Shown piece after piece: positions 45,659-55,698 of a DNA stretch of 64,000 nucleotides; the first letter of the stretch is position 1; each line of letters begins with the position of its first letter. Below the pieces are notes generated by a model. That model was not told where the DNA came from. It ran no database searches and saw nothing but the letters and a program-made list of their open reading frames with translations. This stretch comes from Enterobacter vonholyi. GTDB lineage: Bacteria; Pseudomonadota; Gammaproteobacteria; Enterobacterales; Enterobacteriaceae. The position numbers were made by a program, and so were the translations under genes. The DNA lies in contig NZ_VTUC01000002.1 of the NCBI RefSeq assembly GCF_008364555.1, positions 186,001 to 250,000 on the forward strand, given 5' to 3'.

Positions 45659-46210
45659 ATGGACAAATTTGACGCTAATCGCCGCAAACTGCTGGCGTTA
45701 GGTGGTGTTGCGCTTGGCGCAGCGGCCATCTTGCCGACGCCAGCATTTGCCACCCTCTCGACACCTCGTCCGCGAGTTTTAACGCTCAACAACCTGCATA
45801 CCGGTGAGTCGCTAAAAGCGGAGTTTTTCGATGGCAGAGGCTATATTCAGGATGAATTAGCAAGACTTAACCATTTTTTCCGTGATTTCCGCGCGAATAA
45901 AATAAAAGCCATCGATCCAGGACTGTTTGATCAGCTTTTCCGCCTTCAGGGCCTGCTGGGCACCAGCAAGCCGGTTCAGCTCATTTCTGGCTATCGTTCG
46001 ATTGATACCAATAATGAACTGCGCGCCCACAGTCGCGGGGTAGCGAAAAAAAGCTATCACACGAAGGGACAGGCAATGGATTTCCATATTGAAGGCGTTT
46101 CGTTAGCCAATATTCGCAAAGCTGCGTTATCTATGCGCGCAGGTGGTGTAGGATATTACCCCAGCAGCAACTTTGTGCATATTGATACCGGTCCGGTTCG
46201 GCACTGGTAA
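45659..46210 (+). CDS. mepK: Murein DD/LD-endopeptidase MepK
   Basis: Periplasmic M15-family zinc peptidase (formerly ycbK) that cuts peptidoglycan crosslinks, preferring mDap-mDap bonds, which are the product of LdtD next door. It has 183 residues, one more than E. coli because of an extra Ala in the signal. The N-terminus is a twin-arginine type signal ([15 protein letters not shown], Arg pair 8-9) ending near ATPAFA. The zinc ligands H134, D141 ([12 protein letters not shown]) and H174 (HIDTG) are all present. There is no strong RBS. It is followed by gloC 20 bp downstream. Confidence 0.95.
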   Translation: MDKFDANRRKLLALGGVALGAAAILPTPAFATLSTPRPRVLTLNNLHTGESLKAEFFDGRGYIQDELARLNHFFRDFRANKIKAIDPGLFDQLFRLQGLLGTSKPVQLISGYRSIDTNNELRAHSRGVAKKSYHTKGQAMDFHIEGVSLANIRKAALSMRAGGVGYYPSSNFVHIDTGPVRHW

Positions 46211-46230
46211 TAACGAAACACAGGAGCAGT

Positions 46231-46878
46231 ATGAACTATCGTATTATTCCGGTTACCGCGTTCTCCCAGAATTGTTCTCTCATCTGGTGCGAACAGACTA
46301 AACTGGCCGCGCTTGTCGATCCCGGCGGTGACGCTGAGAAGATCAAGCAGGAAGTCGCCGACAGCGGCGTGACGCTCATGCAGATTTTACTGACGCATGG
46401 TCACCTCGACCATGTGGGTGCAGCGGCTGAACTGGCTGAACACTACGGCGTGCCGATAGTTGGTCCGGAAAAAGAAGATGAGTTCTGGCTGCAGGGGTTA
46501 CCCGCCCAAAGCCGCATGTTTGGCCTGGATGAGTGTCAGCCTTTGACGCCCGATCGCTGGCTGAACGAAGGAGAGCGCGTTAGCATAGGGAATGTGACTT
46601 TACAGGTGTTGCATTGTCCTGGGCATACGCCAGGCCATATCGTCTTCTTTGATGACCAGTCCCGTCTGCTGATTTCCGGCGATGTGATTTTCAAAGGTGG
46701 CGTAGGACGCAGCGATTTTCCGCGCGGCGACCACGGTCAACTGATTCAGTCGATTAAACAGAAGTTATTGCCGCTGGGTGATGATGTAACGTTTATCCCT
46801 GGACACGGTCCGATGTCGACGCTGGGCTATGAACGGCTCCATAACCCGTTCCTTCAGGATGAAATGCCTGTCTGGTAA
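46231..46878 (+). CDS. gloC: Hydroxyacylglutathione hydrolase GloC (YcbL)
   Basis: Metallo-beta-lactamase-fold type II glyoxalase II, which hydrolyses S-D-lactoylglutathione in methylglyoxal detoxification. It has 215 residues. The metal-binding motif THGHLDH, the second His in CPGHTPGH, the Asp in [14 protein letters not shown] and the last His in IPGHGP are visible. It is too short for the C-terminal substrate domain of GloB, as expected for YcbL. It likely forms one unit with mepK. Confidence 0.94.
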   Translation: MNYRIIPVTAFSQNCSLIWCEQTKLAALVDPGGDAEKIKQEVADSGVTLMQILLTHGHLDHVGAAAELAEHYGVPIVGPEKEDEFWLQGLPAQSRMFGLDECQPLTPDRWLNEGERVSIGNVTLQVLHCPGHTPGHIVFFDDQSRLLISGDVIFKGGVGRSDFPRGDHGQLIQSIKQKLLPLGDDVTFIPGHGPMSTLGYERLHNPFLQDEMPVW

Positions 46879-46885
46879 CCCGAAT

Positions 46886-46915
46886 AAAAAAAGCCTGCAT
46901 AACGCAGGCTTTTTT
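46886..46915. terminator. Bidirectional terminator between gloC and aspC
   Basis: A-run, GCCTGC, loop ATAAC, GCAGGC, T-run. Both strands end in T, serving the two convergent genes. Confidence 0.93.
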
Positions 46916-46926
46916 ATGGGCGCAAA

Positions 46927-48117
46927 TTACAGTACGGCGACAATCGCTTCGCACAGTGGCGCCATGTTGTCAGGCGTCATGCCTGCAACGTTCACGCGGC
47001 CAGAGGCCACGGCGTACACGCCAAACTCTTCACGCAGACGCAGAACCTGCTCTTTGGTCAGACCGCTGAACGAGAACATACCATTCTGTTTGATGATAAA
47101 GCTGAAGTCGCGATCCGCGCCTTTCTCAGCCAGGGTGTTCACAAACAGCAGGCGCATGCGCTGAATACGCTGACGCATATCGTTCAGCTCTTGTTCCCAG
47201 ATAGCGCGCAGCGCATCGTTGCTCAGGATAGTCGCAACAACAGACGCACCGTGTGCCGGTGGGTTAGAGTAGTTAGCGCGGATAACCGATTTCATCTGGC
47301 TGAACGCACGATCGACGGTCTCTTCGTTAGCGGCAACCAGCGTACAGGCACCCACGCGCTCATTGTACAGACCGAAGTTCTTTGAATATGAGCTTGCGAC
47401 AATCAGCTCCTGGTGCACGGCTGCGAACGCGCGCAGGCCTTCGGCATCTTCTTCCAGACCACGGGCGAAGCCCTGGTAGGCAAAATCAAACAGCGGCAGC
47501 CAGCCTTTCTCTACGGACAGCTTCGCCAGGTGTTGCCACTGCTCAAGCGTCGGGTCGATACCGGTTGGGTTGTGGCAGCAGCCGTGGAACAGCACCACGT
47601 CACCTGCCTGCGCCTCGCTCAGGCTCGCCAGCAGGCCGTCAAAGTCGAGAGAGTGGTTTGCCGCGTCGTAGTAGGCGTATTCACGCACTTCCAGACCCGC
47701 AGAGTTAAACACGCTCTTGTGGTTCGGCCAGCTTGGGTTGCTTACCCATACGCGCTTAACAGAGGTGTTTTTCGCAAGGAAATCCGCCGCCACGCGCAGC
47801 GCACCGGTACCGCCTGGGGTCTGTGCTGTGCGGGCACGTTTGTCACTCACAATTGCACTGCCTTTACCGAACAGCAGCTCCTGGGTGCAGCGACCAAATT
47901 CAGGGATACCATCAATACCGAGGTAGTTTTTGGTGGTTTCGTTTTCCAGCAGATACTGCTCAGCTTTCTTAACGCTGGTCAGTACCGGAGTTTTGCCGGT
48001 TTCATCTTTATATACACCAATACCCAGGTTGATTTTGCCAGGGCGGTCGTCGGCACGAAACAGATCGGCCAGGCCCAGAATCGGGTCGGCAGGAGCGGCG
48101 GTAATGTTCTCAAACAT
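46927..48117 (-). CDS. aspC: Aspartate aminotransferase AspC
   Basis: PLP enzyme that exchanges amino groups between aspartate and 2-oxoglutarate, and also acts on aromatic amino acids. It has 396 residues, as in E. coli. The PLP lysine is K246 in [15 protein letters not shown]; conserved NPTGIDPT and GTGALR are also present. The start gives [18 protein letters not shown]. It stands alone between ompF and gloC. Confidence 0.98.
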   Translation of the reverse strand: MFENITAAPADPILGLADLFRADDRPGKINLGIGVYKDETGKTPVLTSVKKAEQYLLENETTKNYLGIDGIPEFGRCTQELLFGKGSAIVSDKRARTAQTPGGTGALRVAADFLAKNTSVKRVWVSNPSWPNHKSVFNSAGLEVREYAYYDAANHSLDFDGLLASLSEAQAGDVVLFHGCCHNPTGIDPTLEQWQHLAKLSVEKGWLPLFDFAYQGFARGLEEDAEGLRAFAAVHQELIVASSYSKNFGLYNERVGACTLVAANEETVDRAFSQMKSVIRANYSNPPAHGASVVATILSNDALRAIWEQELNDMRQRIQRMRLLFVNTLAEKGADRDFSFIIKQNGMFSFSGLTKEQVLRLREEFGVYAVASGRVNVAGMTPDNMAPLCEAIVAVL

Positions 48118-48244
48118 GACGAAGTTCCATTGTGATTACAGAAGTGAAATCCGCTATCAGGTTAACGGTAGATTTACAAAATGCCAACCGTTTGCGACGA
48201 AAAGCGTGCGGCTTTTCAAAAGTCGCCATTATTTTCTGTCAGGC

Positions 48245-48271
48245 ATAAAAAAACAGGGCCGAAGCCCTGTT
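48245..48271 (-). terminator. Terminator of ompF
   Basis: On the minus strand: AACAGGGC, loop TTCG, GCCCTGTT, then seven T. Confidence 0.93.
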
Positions 48272-48301
48272 CATTAAGCATATAACAAAGTGGTGTTCTG
48301 A

Positions 48302-49405
48302 TTAGAACTGGTAGGTTACGCCAACGGTAGCCTGGTTGTCAGAGCCAACCCAGCTGGTGGACGCATCTTTGTCGTCCAGCAGGTTGAAGCGGTAGTCACC
48401 GTACACGTTGAAGTTCTTGTTGAAGTAGTAAGTCGCACCAGTGGTGATGTATTTCGCCAGGTCACGGTCGCCGATGCCGTTCAGGTCTTTACCTTTGGAC
48501 TGAACGTAAGAAACGGAAGGACGCAGGCCGAAGTCGAACTGGTACTGAGCGATAACTTCGAAGTTCTGAGTCTTGTTAGCAATGTTATAAACATTACCAT
48601 CATCATTCGGAACATAGTTTTCGCCGCTGTTACCCAGGCGGCTCATGTTGCGAGTCTCTGCATAAACGGTCGCGAGGTAGATGTTGTTTGCGTCGTATTT
48701 CGCGCCAACAGCCCAGGATTCAGCTTTATCGCCTTTACCATCTTTTTTCTGCTCAAGCGTACGGTTAGCGGTGCTGTAGGCACCGATCAGACCGAAGCCT
48801 TCACCGAACTCGTAACCCAGTGACAGACCAACGCCGTCGCCGTTTGCTTCATTCAGGTTTTTACGATCGTTTTTACCCTGGTATTGAACGCCAAAGTTCA
48901 GACCATCAACCAGACCGAAGAAGTTGTTGTTACGGTAGGTCAGCAGGCCAGTAGAACGGCTGGTCATGTAGTTATCAACATAACCGCCACCCCAGGTTTC
49001 GCCAGAGAAGGATGGAGCCATATCGGTGTAGGATTCTACGTCATACACGATACCGTAGTTACGACCGTAGTCCAGAGAACCCGCGTCAGCGATTTTCAGG
49101 CCAGCGAAAGCCAGACGGGTTACGTTAGTCTGGTCACCTTCAGCTGCACCGGCGCGAGCACGGTATTCCCACTGGCCGTAACCGGTCAGTTGATCATTGA
49201 TCTGAGTTTCGCCTTTGAAGCCGATCTGGCCATAAGAGGAGTCAGCGTTTTTGTGTACGCCAGAAGTGGTGAAGCCGTGTTCACCCACAACTTTACCGTA
49301 GAAGTCCAGCTTGTTGCCGTTTTTGTTATAGATTTCTGCAGCGTTAGCTGCACCGGCTACCAGCAGGGCAGGGATTACCACTGCCAGAATATTGCGCTTC
49401 ATCAT
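48302..49405 (-). CDS. ompF: OmpF-type trimeric outer-membrane porin
   Basis: General diffusion porin for small hydrophilic solutes, beta-lactams included. It has 367 residues. The signal peptide (residues 1-22, ending AANA) and mature start [16 protein letters not shown] are typical. The 16-strand barrel ends in the canonical VGVTYQF. The locus between aspC and asnS, and the OmpR-type promoter, identify it as ompF (known as OmpE35 in Enterobacter, OmpK35 in Klebsiella). The constriction loop has [17 protein letters not shown] where E. coli OmpF has a PEFGGD core; outer loops differ most, as usual for porins. The gene starts with two Met codons; GAGGG lies upstream. Confidence 0.95.
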   Translation of the reverse strand: MMKRNILAVVIPALLVAGAANAAEIYNKNGNKLDFYGKVVGEHGFTTSGVHKNADSSYGQIGFKGETQINDQLTGYGQWEYRARAGAAEGDQTNVTRLAFAGLKIADAGSLDYGRNYGIVYDVESYTDMAPSFSGETWGGGYVDNYMTSRSTGLLTYRNNNFFGLVDGLNFGVQYQGKNDRKNLNEANGDGVGLSLGYEFGEGFGLIGAYSTANRTLEQKKDGKGDKAESWAVGAKYDANNIYLATVYAETRNMSRLGNSGENYVPNDDGNVYNIANKTQNFEVIAQYQFDFGLRPSVSYVQSKGKDLNGIGDRDLAKYITTGATYYFNKNFNVYGDYRFNLLDDKDASTSWVGSDNQATVGVTYQF

Positions 49406-49515
49406 TATTTATTACCCTCATTGGTTTTTTTATGACACTCGCCACTGCCGTCAATAAATTCTGTCAATAAATATTTCCGGAACTATTGATGAGAGTTAGG
49501 TGTCTTTATGTATCT
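49406..49515 (-). promoter_or_regulatory. ompF 5' leader (MicF target region)
   Basis: About 110 nt that follow the E. coli ompF leader almost base by base, ending GAGGGTAATAAATAATGATG. In E. coli the sRNA MicF pairs with this RBS region and blocks translation. MicF itself is not in the window. Confidence 0.75.
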
Positions 49516-49522
49516 GACAGGC

Positions 49523-49551
49523 ATCTTTCCATTCGCCGAAGCGTTTCGCTA
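49523..49551 (-). promoter_or_regulatory. ompF promoter core
   Basis: On the minus strand, -35 TAGCGA (49546-49551) and -10 AAAGAT (49523-49528) with 17-bp spacing, the same weak hexamers as E. coli ompF. Weak elements agree with a need for the OmpR activator. Confidence 0.8.
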
Positions 49552-49555
49552 GCCT

Positions 49556-49616
49556 GAAAGTGCTACAATTCTCAAGATTGAGTAACAGAAAGAAAATATG
49601 TGTAACTAAATATGTA
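49556..49616 (-). promoter_or_regulatory. OmpR-binding region (F1-F3) of ompF
   Basis: On the minus strand, three roughly 20-bp blocks: one with TTTAGTTACACATATT, one with TTCTTTCTGTTACTC, and one with TTGTAGCACTTTC next to the -35. They line up with F1, F2 and F3 of E. coli ompF, with F3 best conserved. Confidence 0.75.
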
Positions 49617-49620
49617 TTTT

Positions 49621-49963
49621 TGGGAACTTTGTGAACCACCTCAAACTTCAGAGTGCCCTGGCGAATTAAACAACAGAGCATATCCTATATATATGAATTC
49701 CTTATGATTAATTTGGATAAAGGCAATTCATATAAACAGACGCTAAACGACCCGGTTTTTCTTATGACTACTGAAAGCCTTCTGGATGGCTGTAAAAATG
49801 GTTGAAATTTGTGCTATTGCCCGATGGTGAAATAATCGCAATAAGACTAGGGTTTATTTTTTGTGGCTGGATGTTTCGCGGAAACAAAACGTAACAGGTA
49901 GTGGTTGTGACGGGGCGAAGGTTTAAAGACGCTGACTTTAAGCTGACGAAAACTGACAATACA
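49621..49963. other. Non-coding region between the ompF promoter and asnS terminator
   Basis: About 340 bp, AT-rich, no gene that I can support. It carries a perfect inverted repeat, ATATGAATT (49691-49699) and AATTCATAT (49725-49733). In E. coli the distal ompF upstream region holds an IHF site and a remote OmpR site (F4); I cannot place either here with confidence. Confidence 0.5.
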
Positions 49964-49996
49964 GAATAAAATAATGGCCAGCAGATGCTGGCCATT
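49964..49996 (-). terminator. Terminator of asnS
   Basis: On the minus strand: AATGGCCAGC, loop ATCT, GCTGGCCATT, then ATTTTATT. Ten perfect base pairs. Confidence 0.9.
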
Positions 49997-50011
49997 TTAG
50001 TCTTTTAGCGA

Positions 50012-51412
50012 TTAGAAGCTGGCGTTACGTGGAGTACGTGGGAACGGAATCACGTCGCGTACGTTCTGAACACCGGTAACGTAGGCAATCAGACGCTCGA
50101 AGCCCAGACCAAAACCGGCGTGCGGTACGGTACCGTAACGGCGCAGATCGCGGTACCAGCTGTAGTCAGCTGGGTTGAGCCCCATCTCTTCCATACGCGC
50201 GTCCAGCACATCAAGACGCTCTTCACGCTGAGAGCCACCGATGATTTCACCAATGCCCGGTGCCAGAACGTCCATCGCTGCAACGGTTTTACCGTCTTCG
50301 TTAAGGCGCATATAGAAGGCCTTAATGTCTTTCGGGTAGTTTTTAACGACAACCGGCGCTTTGAAATGCTTCTCGGCCAGATAGCGCTCGTGCTCAGACG
50401 CCAGGTCAACGCCCCAGTAAACCGGGTTCTCGAACTTCTCACCGCATTTCTCGAGGATCGCCACCGCGTCGGTGTAGTCCACCTGCGCAAAGTCGGCAGA
50501 CACAAAACGCTCCAGACGCGCTACTGCATCGCTGTCTACGCGTTCTGCAAAGAATTTCATGTCGTCAGGACGCTCTTCCAGCACCGCTTTGAAGACGTAC
50601 TTGAGCATCGCTTCCGCCAGGCCCGCAACATCGTCCAGGTCGGCGAACGCCACTTCCGGCTCCAGCATCCAGAATTCCGCCAGGTGACGGCTGGTGTTGG
50701 AATTTTCTGCACGGAAGGTAGGGCCGAAGGTGTAGATCTTAGACAGCGCACAGGCGTACGTTTCGCCGTTGAGCTGACCGGAAACGGTCAGGAAGGCCTC
50801 TTTACCAAAGAAGTCTTTGTCATAGTCCACTTTACCTTCCGGCGTGCGCGGCAGGTTTTCGAGATCCAGCGTTGAGACACGGAACATCTCACCGGCACCT
50901 TCCGTATCGGACGCGGTAATCAGCGGGGTCGACACCCAGAAGTAACCCTGTTCATCGAAGAAACGATGCAGCGCCTGCGCCAGCGTATGACGCACGCGCG
51001 CCACCGCACCAATCAGATTGGTACGCGGACGCAGGTGGGCCACTTCACGCAGATATTCGATGCTGTGACGTTTAGCCGCCATCGGATAGGTGTCCGGATC
51101 TTCAACCCAGCCGGTGACTTCAATGGCAGAAGCCTGAATTTCGAAGCTCTGGCCCTGGCCCGGTGATGCTACAACCACGCCGGTGACAATAACGGAACAA
51201 CCCGTTGTCAGGTGCAGAACGTCATCATTGTAATTGGGCAGAGAATTATTAATGACGGCCTGTACAGGATCAAAGCAGGAACCGTCATAGACGGCGAGGA
51301 AGGAGATGCCAGCTTTAGAATCTCGGCGGGTACGCACCCATCCGCGCACGGTGACTTCCTGGTCAACGGCGACACGGCCCTGGAGTACGTCGGCTACAGG
51401 CACAACGCTCAT
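50012..51412 (-). CDS. asnS: Asparaginyl-tRNA synthetase
   Basis: Class II enzyme that charges tRNA(Asn). It has 466 residues, as in E. coli. The N-terminal OB-fold anticodon-binding domain covers about 1-110. The catalytic core has motif 2 in [19 protein letters not shown] and motif 3 in [15 protein letters not shown]. The start at 51412 gives [13 protein letters not shown] with GAGAGA upstream; the open frame up to 51457 lacks family support. Confidence 0.98.
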   Translation of the reverse strand: MSVVPVADVLQGRVAVDQEVTVRGWVRTRRDSKAGISFLAVYDGSCFDPVQAVINNSLPNYNDDVLHLTTGCSVIVTGVVVASPGQGQSFEIQASAIEVTGWVEDPDTYPMAAKRHSIEYLREVAHLRPRTNLIGAVARVRHTLAQALHRFFDEQGYFWVSTPLITASDTEGAGEMFRVSTLDLENLPRTPEGKVDYDKDFFGKEAFLTVSGQLNGETYACALSKIYTFGPTFRAENSNTSRHLAEFWMLEPEVAFADLDDVAGLAEAMLKYVFKAVLEERPDDMKFFAERVDSDAVARLERFVSADFAQVDYTDAVAILEKCGEKFENPVYWGVDLASEHERYLAEKHFKAPVVVKNYPKDIKAFYMRLNEDGKTVAAMDVLAPGIGEIIGGSQREERLDVLDARMEEMGLNPADYSWYRDLRRYGTVPHAGFGLGFERLIAYVTGVQNVRDVIPFPRTPRNASF

Positions 51413-51545
51413 AATATTCTCTCTGTTAATAGTCGGAAAAAATAAACACTTGTCCACCCTTATGGGGGGATATCTATGTTACCTGCCATCCGCTATCAGA
51501 CAAGTAAATTTCGCAGTCAAAAGAGAAGAATTGAGAAATAAATAA

Positions 51546-51569
51546 GGGAAGGGAGCCATAAAGGCTCCC
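51546..51569 (-). terminator. Terminator of pncB
   Basis: On the minus strand: GGGAGCC, loop TTTAT, GGCTCCC, then a mixed T/C tail (TTCCCTTATTT). The tail is imperfect. Confidence 0.65.
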
Positions 51570-51577
51570 GTAAGCGC

Positions 51578-52780
51578 TTAACTGGCTTTTTTAATCAAGG
51601 GGAGATCGAACGCTTTGCGCAATGCGCGGACAAACGCTTTGTCATGGCAGATGGTTTTACCCGGGCTGTCGGAGAGTTTCGCCACAGGCTTGCCATTACA
51701 TTCCACCAGCTTTATCACGATATTCAGAGGTTTTACCTGAGGAATGTCGCAGGTCAACCGGGTACCAATCCCGAAACTCAGGTTCACTCTGGTGTTGAAA
51801 TGACGATAGAGTTCGACCGCTTTCGCCAGGTCGAGATTATCCGAGAAGACGAGCACTTTGCTCATCGGGTCAATGCCAAGTTTCTCGTAATGGGCAATCG
51901 CCTTCTCGCCCCACTCGATCGGATCCCCTGAATCGTGGCGTAACCCCTGATATCGCTCTGCAAATTCAGGTCCAAAGTCGCGAAGGAAGGCATCCATCGT
52001 AATGCAGTCGGTGAGGGCGATCCCGAGTTGATTCGGGTACTCCTCAAGCCATGCGGCCAGCGCCGCTCGCTGGCTGTTGGCCAGGTCAGGGCTGATCTGC
52101 TGATGCGCCTGGAACCACTCGTGCGCCTGGGTGCCCATCGGCGTCAGGTTGAGGCGACGGGCCAGATCGTAGTTACTGGTACCCACGAACCACGGCTCCT
52201 GCTGCAGACGTTTAACGATGGCCTCCTGTACGTCGCGCGAAAAACGGCGCCGCGTACCAAAGTCCATCAGGCGGAAGCGGGACATGTCCAGCCCTGCGGT
52301 CAGCGTGGAGAAGCCAGCGAGTTTGTTTTCCAGCGCGGCGACCGCCTGCTCGACGCCTTTTTCCGGCGAACGGTAGCGGTGAGCCAGTTCACTGATCACC
52401 GCCAGAAGCGGCACTTCCCACATGATCACTTCGCGCCACGGGCCTTCAAGGCGAATATCCAGCTTGCCGTTATCGTTAAGCACGGTGACCTGCTCCGGCT
52501 TATAGCGGAAATCGCGCAGCCAGTTCAGATAGTCGGCTTTGAAGAAAGGCAGGCCAGAAAGCCACTGATATTCCTCGTCCTGCAGCGTCAGATGCTGCAT
52601 AGCATCGACCTGTTCACGAATGGCGTCAGCATAGATACCGAGCAAGTCGTCGCCACGACAGCGGAATTCCGCCGCGACGTGAACGTCATAGTAGTGGTGG
52701 AAAACGGCTTGCTGCATATGCAGTTTATACGCGTCGGTATCCAGCAACGTATGCAGAACTGGAGAAGCGAATTGAGTCAT
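51578..52780 (-). CDS. pncB: Nicotinate phosphoribosyltransferase PncB
   Basis: NAD salvage enzyme that converts nicotinate and PRPP to nicotinate mononucleotide. It has 400 residues, as in E. coli. Conserved stretches include [19 protein letters not shown] and LRHDSGDP. The start at 52780 gives [19 protein letters not shown]. An in-frame ATG at 52828 would run through the operator and is rejected. Expression should respond to NAD status through the NadR box upstream. Confidence 0.97.
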   Translation of the reverse strand: MTQFASPVLHTLLDTDAYKLHMQQAVFHHYYDVHVAAEFRCRGDDLLGIYADAIREQVDAMQHLTLQDEEYQWLSGLPFFKADYLNWLRDFRYKPEQVTVLNDNGKLDIRLEGPWREVIMWEVPLLAVISELAHRYRSPEKGVEQAVAALENKLAGFSTLTAGLDMSRFRLMDFGTRRRFSRDVQEAIVKRLQQEPWFVGTSNYDLARRLNLTPMGTQAHEWFQAHQQISPDLANSQRAALAAWLEEYPNQLGIALTDCITMDAFLRDFGPEFAERYQGLRHDSGDPIEWGEKAIAHYEKLGIDPMSKVLVFSDNLDLAKAVELYRHFNTRVNLSFGIGTRLTCDIPQVKPLNIVIKLVECNGKPVAKLSDSPGKTICHDKAFVRALRKAFDLPLIKKAS

Positions 52781-52809
52781 AGGTGCGCAGTAGCATCCTC
52801 TCACAGGAG

Positions 52810-52827
52810 CGTTTAGTACAATAAACA
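52810..52827. promoter_or_regulatory. NadR operator of pncB
   Basis: CGTTTA, six bases, TAAACA: 11 of 12 specified positions of the NadR consensus TGTTTA N6 TAAACA. It lies between a TATACT -10 candidate (minus strand, 52835-52840) and the pncB start, where a repressor would block initiation. Confidence 0.82.
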
Positions 52828-53034
52828 ACTCCGGAGTATACCTTGTTTAGTGATTTATTGAACCCCGATCACAACATAAGCGCGTTTTATGGTCGAGGGC
52901 ATTTTGTGCCCCGTGTTATACAAATGTAGCAAAAAAGGGTGTTGACCCTGAAAAGATGAACATTCTGCATAGCGCGATTTGCGCAACAGGAATATATTGA
53001 AACGTTACTCGACAAACGATGCATAAGGTTTTCT

Positions 53035-55647
53035 ATGACACAACAGCCACAAGCCAAATACCGCCACGACTACCGTGCGCCGGATTATCTGATTAGCGAA
53101 ATCGATCTGACTTTTGACCTGGATGCCACTAAAACCGTTGTTACGGCGGTGAGTCAGGTGACGCGCCACAGCGCAACCGCCGTTCCGCTGCGTCTGGATG
53201 GCGAAGACCTGACGCTGGTCTCCCTGCATATCAATGATGAAGCCTGGTCGGACTATAAAGAAGAAAACAACCAGCTGGTCATCGACAACCTGCCGGAACA
53301 GTTTACGCTGCGCATCGTGAATGAAATCAGCCCGGCCGCCAATACCGCGCTGGAAGGGCTTTACCAGTCTGGCGTGGCGCTGTGTACCCAGTGTGAAGCG
53401 GAAGGGTTCCGCCACATTACCTGGTATCTCGACCGTCCGGACGTCCTGGCGCGCTTCACCACCAAAATAATCGCCGATAAAACCCTGTATCCCTTCCTGC
53501 TCTCCAACGGCAACCGCGTAGGTGAAGGCGAGCTGGAGAATGGCCGTCACTGGGTTCAGTGGCAGGATCCGTTCCCGAAACCGTGCTACCTGTTTGCGCT
53601 GGTGGCGGGGGACTTCGACGTGCTGCGTGACACCTTCAAAACGCGCTCAGGACGCGAGGTGGCGCTGGAGCTGTTCGTAGACCGCGGTAACCTTGACCGC
53701 GCGCCGTGGGCGATGACCTCGCTCATCAACTCCATGAAGTGGGACGAAGAGCGCTTCGGCCTCGAATATGACCTCGACATCTATATGATCGTCGCCGTCG
53801 ATTTCTTCAACATGGGCGCAATGGAGAACAAAGGGCTGAACGTCTTTAACTCCAAATACGTGCTGGCGCGCACCGATACCGCCACCGATAAAGATTATCT
53901 CGACATCGAACGCGTCATCGGCCACGAATATTTCCACAACTGGACCGGTAACCGCGTCACCTGCCGCGACTGGTTCCAGCTGAGCCTGAAAGAAGGCCTG
54001 ACCGTCTTCCGTGACCAGGAGTTCAGCTCCGATCTGGGGTCACGCGCGGTGAACCGCATCAACAACGTGCGAACCATGCGCGGCCTGCAGTTTGCAGAAG
54101 ATGCCAGCCCAATGGCGCATCCGATCCGCCCGGATAAAGTCATTGAGATGAACAACTTCTACACCCTGACGGTGTACGAAAAAGGCGCAGAAATTATCCG
54201 TATGATCCACACCCTGCTGGGGGAAGAGAACTTCCAGAAAGGGATGCAGCTCTACTTCGAGCGTCATGACGGCAGCGCGACCACCTGCGACGATTTTGTG
54301 CAGGCAATGGAAGATGCTTCTAATGTCGATCTTTCCCACTTCCGCCGCTGGTACAGCCAGGCCGGTACGCCAATTGTTACCGTCAAAGACGACTACAATC
54401 CGGAAACCGAGCAGTACACGCTGACCATCAGTCAGCGCACGCCGCCGACGGCAGAGCAGGAAGAGAAATATCCGCTGCATATTCCGTTCAGCATTGAGCT
54501 GTACGATAACGAAGGCAAAGTCATCCCACTGCAGAAGGGCGGCCACCCGGTACACCACGTATTGAACGTGACCCAGGCCGAGCAGACCTTTATCTTTGAT
54601 AACGTCTACTTCCAGCCGGTGCCTGCTCTGCTGTGCGAATTCTCCGCGCCGGTGAAGCTGGAGTACAAGTGGAGCGATCAGCAGCTGACGTTCCTGATGC
54701 GTCACGCGCGCAACGATTTCTCCCGCTGGGATGCGGCGCAAAGCCTGCTGGCGACCTACATCAAGATCAACGTAAACCGTCACCAGCAGGGCCAGCCGCT
54801 GTCGCTGCCTGTGCACGTGGCTGACGCGTTCCGCGCGATCCTGCTGGATGAGAAGATTGACCCGGCGCTCGCCGCTGAAATTCTGACCCTGCCGTCAGCA
54901 ACGGAAATCGCCGAGTTGTTCGAGATTATCGATCCGATCGCGATCGTGGCGGTGCGTGAAGCGCTGACCCGTACGCTGGCTGCTGAACTGGCGGACGAGT
55001 TCCTCGCCATTTATAACGCCAACAAGCTTGACGCTTATCGCGTTGAGCACGCGGACATTGGTAAACGTTCTCTGCGTAATACCTGTCTGCGCTACCTGGC
55101 GTTTGGTGAAACCGAGCTGGCGAACACCCTTGTGAGCAAGCAGTATCATGAAGCGGATAACATGACCGACGCGCTGGCAGCGCTGGGTGCAAGCGTTGCC
55201 GCTGAGCTGCCGTGCCGCGACGCGCTGATGCAGGAGTACGACGACAAGTGGCATCAGGATGGCCTGGTGATGGACAAGTGGTTCATCCTGCAGGCGACCA
55301 GCCCGGCGGCCGATGCGCTCAGCAACGTGCGCAGCCTGCTGAAGCATCGTTCCTTTACACTGAGCAACCCAAACCGCGTGCGTTCGCTGATTGGCGCGTT
55401 TGCAAGCAGCAACCCGGCCGCGTTCCACGCCGAAGACGGCAGCGGTTATCAGTTCATGGTGGAAATGCTGACCGAGCTGAACAGCCGTAACCCGCAGGTG
55501 GCGTCGCGCCTGATTGAGCCGCTGATCCGTCTGAAACGCTACGATGCGAAGCGTCAGGCGAAAATGCGTGCCGCGCTTGAGCAGCTGAAAGGGCTGGAAA
55601 ACCTGTCTGGCGATCTGTACGAGAAGATTGCTAAAGCCTTAGCGTAA
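53035..55647 (+). CDS. pepN: Aminopeptidase N (PepN)
   Basis: Main cytoplasmic M1-family zinc aminopeptidase in the last steps of protein breakdown. It has 870 residues, as in E. coli. The exopeptidase motif GAMEN is at 261-265 and the zinc site HEYFH at 297-301, with the third ligand Glu in KEGLTVF about 19 residues on. A large helical C-terminal domain follows. It is divergent from pncB; the 254 bp between hold the NadR box. Confidence 0.98.
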   Translation: MTQQPQAKYRHDYRAPDYLISEIDLTFDLDATKTVVTAVSQVTRHSATAVPLRLDGEDLTLVSLHINDEAWSDYKEENNQLVIDNLPEQFTLRIVNEISPAANTALEGLYQSGVALCTQCEAEGFRHITWYLDRPDVLARFTTKIIADKTLYPFLLSNGNRVGEGELENGRHWVQWQDPFPKPCYLFALVAGDFDVLRDTFKTRSGREVALELFVDRGNLDRAPWAMTSLINSMKWDEERFGLEYDLDIYMIVAVDFFNMGAMENKGLNVFNSKYVLARTDTATDKDYLDIERVIGHEYFHNWTGNRVTCRDWFQLSLKEGLTVFRDQEFSSDLGSRAVNRINNVRTMRGLQFAEDASPMAHPIRPDKVIEMNNFYTLTVYEKGAEIIRMIHTLLGEENFQKGMQLYFERHDGSATTCDDFVQAMEDASNVDLSHFRRWYSQAGTPIVTVKDDYNPETEQYTLTISQRTPPTAEQEEKYPLHIPFSIELYDNEGKVIPLQKGGHPVHHVLNVTQAEQTFIFDNVYFQPVPALLCEFSAPVKLEYKWSDQQLTFLMRHARNDFSRWDAAQSLLATYIKINVNRHQQGQPLSLPVHVADAFRAILLDEKIDPALAAEILTLPSATEIAELFEIIDPIAIVAVREALTRTLAAELADEFLAIYNANKLDAYRVEHADIGKRSLRNTCLRYLAFGETELANTLVSKQYHEADNMTDALAALGASVAAELPCRDALMQEYDDKWHQDGLVMDKWFILQATSPAADALSNVRSLLKHRSFTLSNPNRVRSLIGAFASSNPAAFHAEDGSGYQFMVEMLTELNSRNPQVASRLIEPLIRLKRYDAKRQAKMRAALEQLKGLENLSGDLYEKIAKALA

Positions 55648-55657
55648 TAAAAGTTAA

Positions 55658-55698
55658 CCCGGCCCTCTCCCTGTGGGAGAGGGCCGGGGTGAGGGCAT
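55658..55698. repeat. REP-like palindrome after pepN
   Basis: CCCGGCCCTCTCCC (55658-55671), loop TGT, GGGAGAGGGCCGGG (55675-55688), followed by GTGAGGGCATCA. The stem is 14 perfect base pairs. I recognise the CCCTCTCCC/GGGAGAGGG...GGTGAGGGC core as a widespread intergenic palindromic repeat in Enterobacter/Klebsiella genomes. It sits between two convergent genes and may also end transcription. Confidence 0.75.

Noticed and set aside
49621-49963. Small RNA gene (such as micF) in the ompF-asnS gap
   Set aside because: micF lies next to ompC, not ompF; I see no promoter plus terminator pair in this gap to support an RNA gene.
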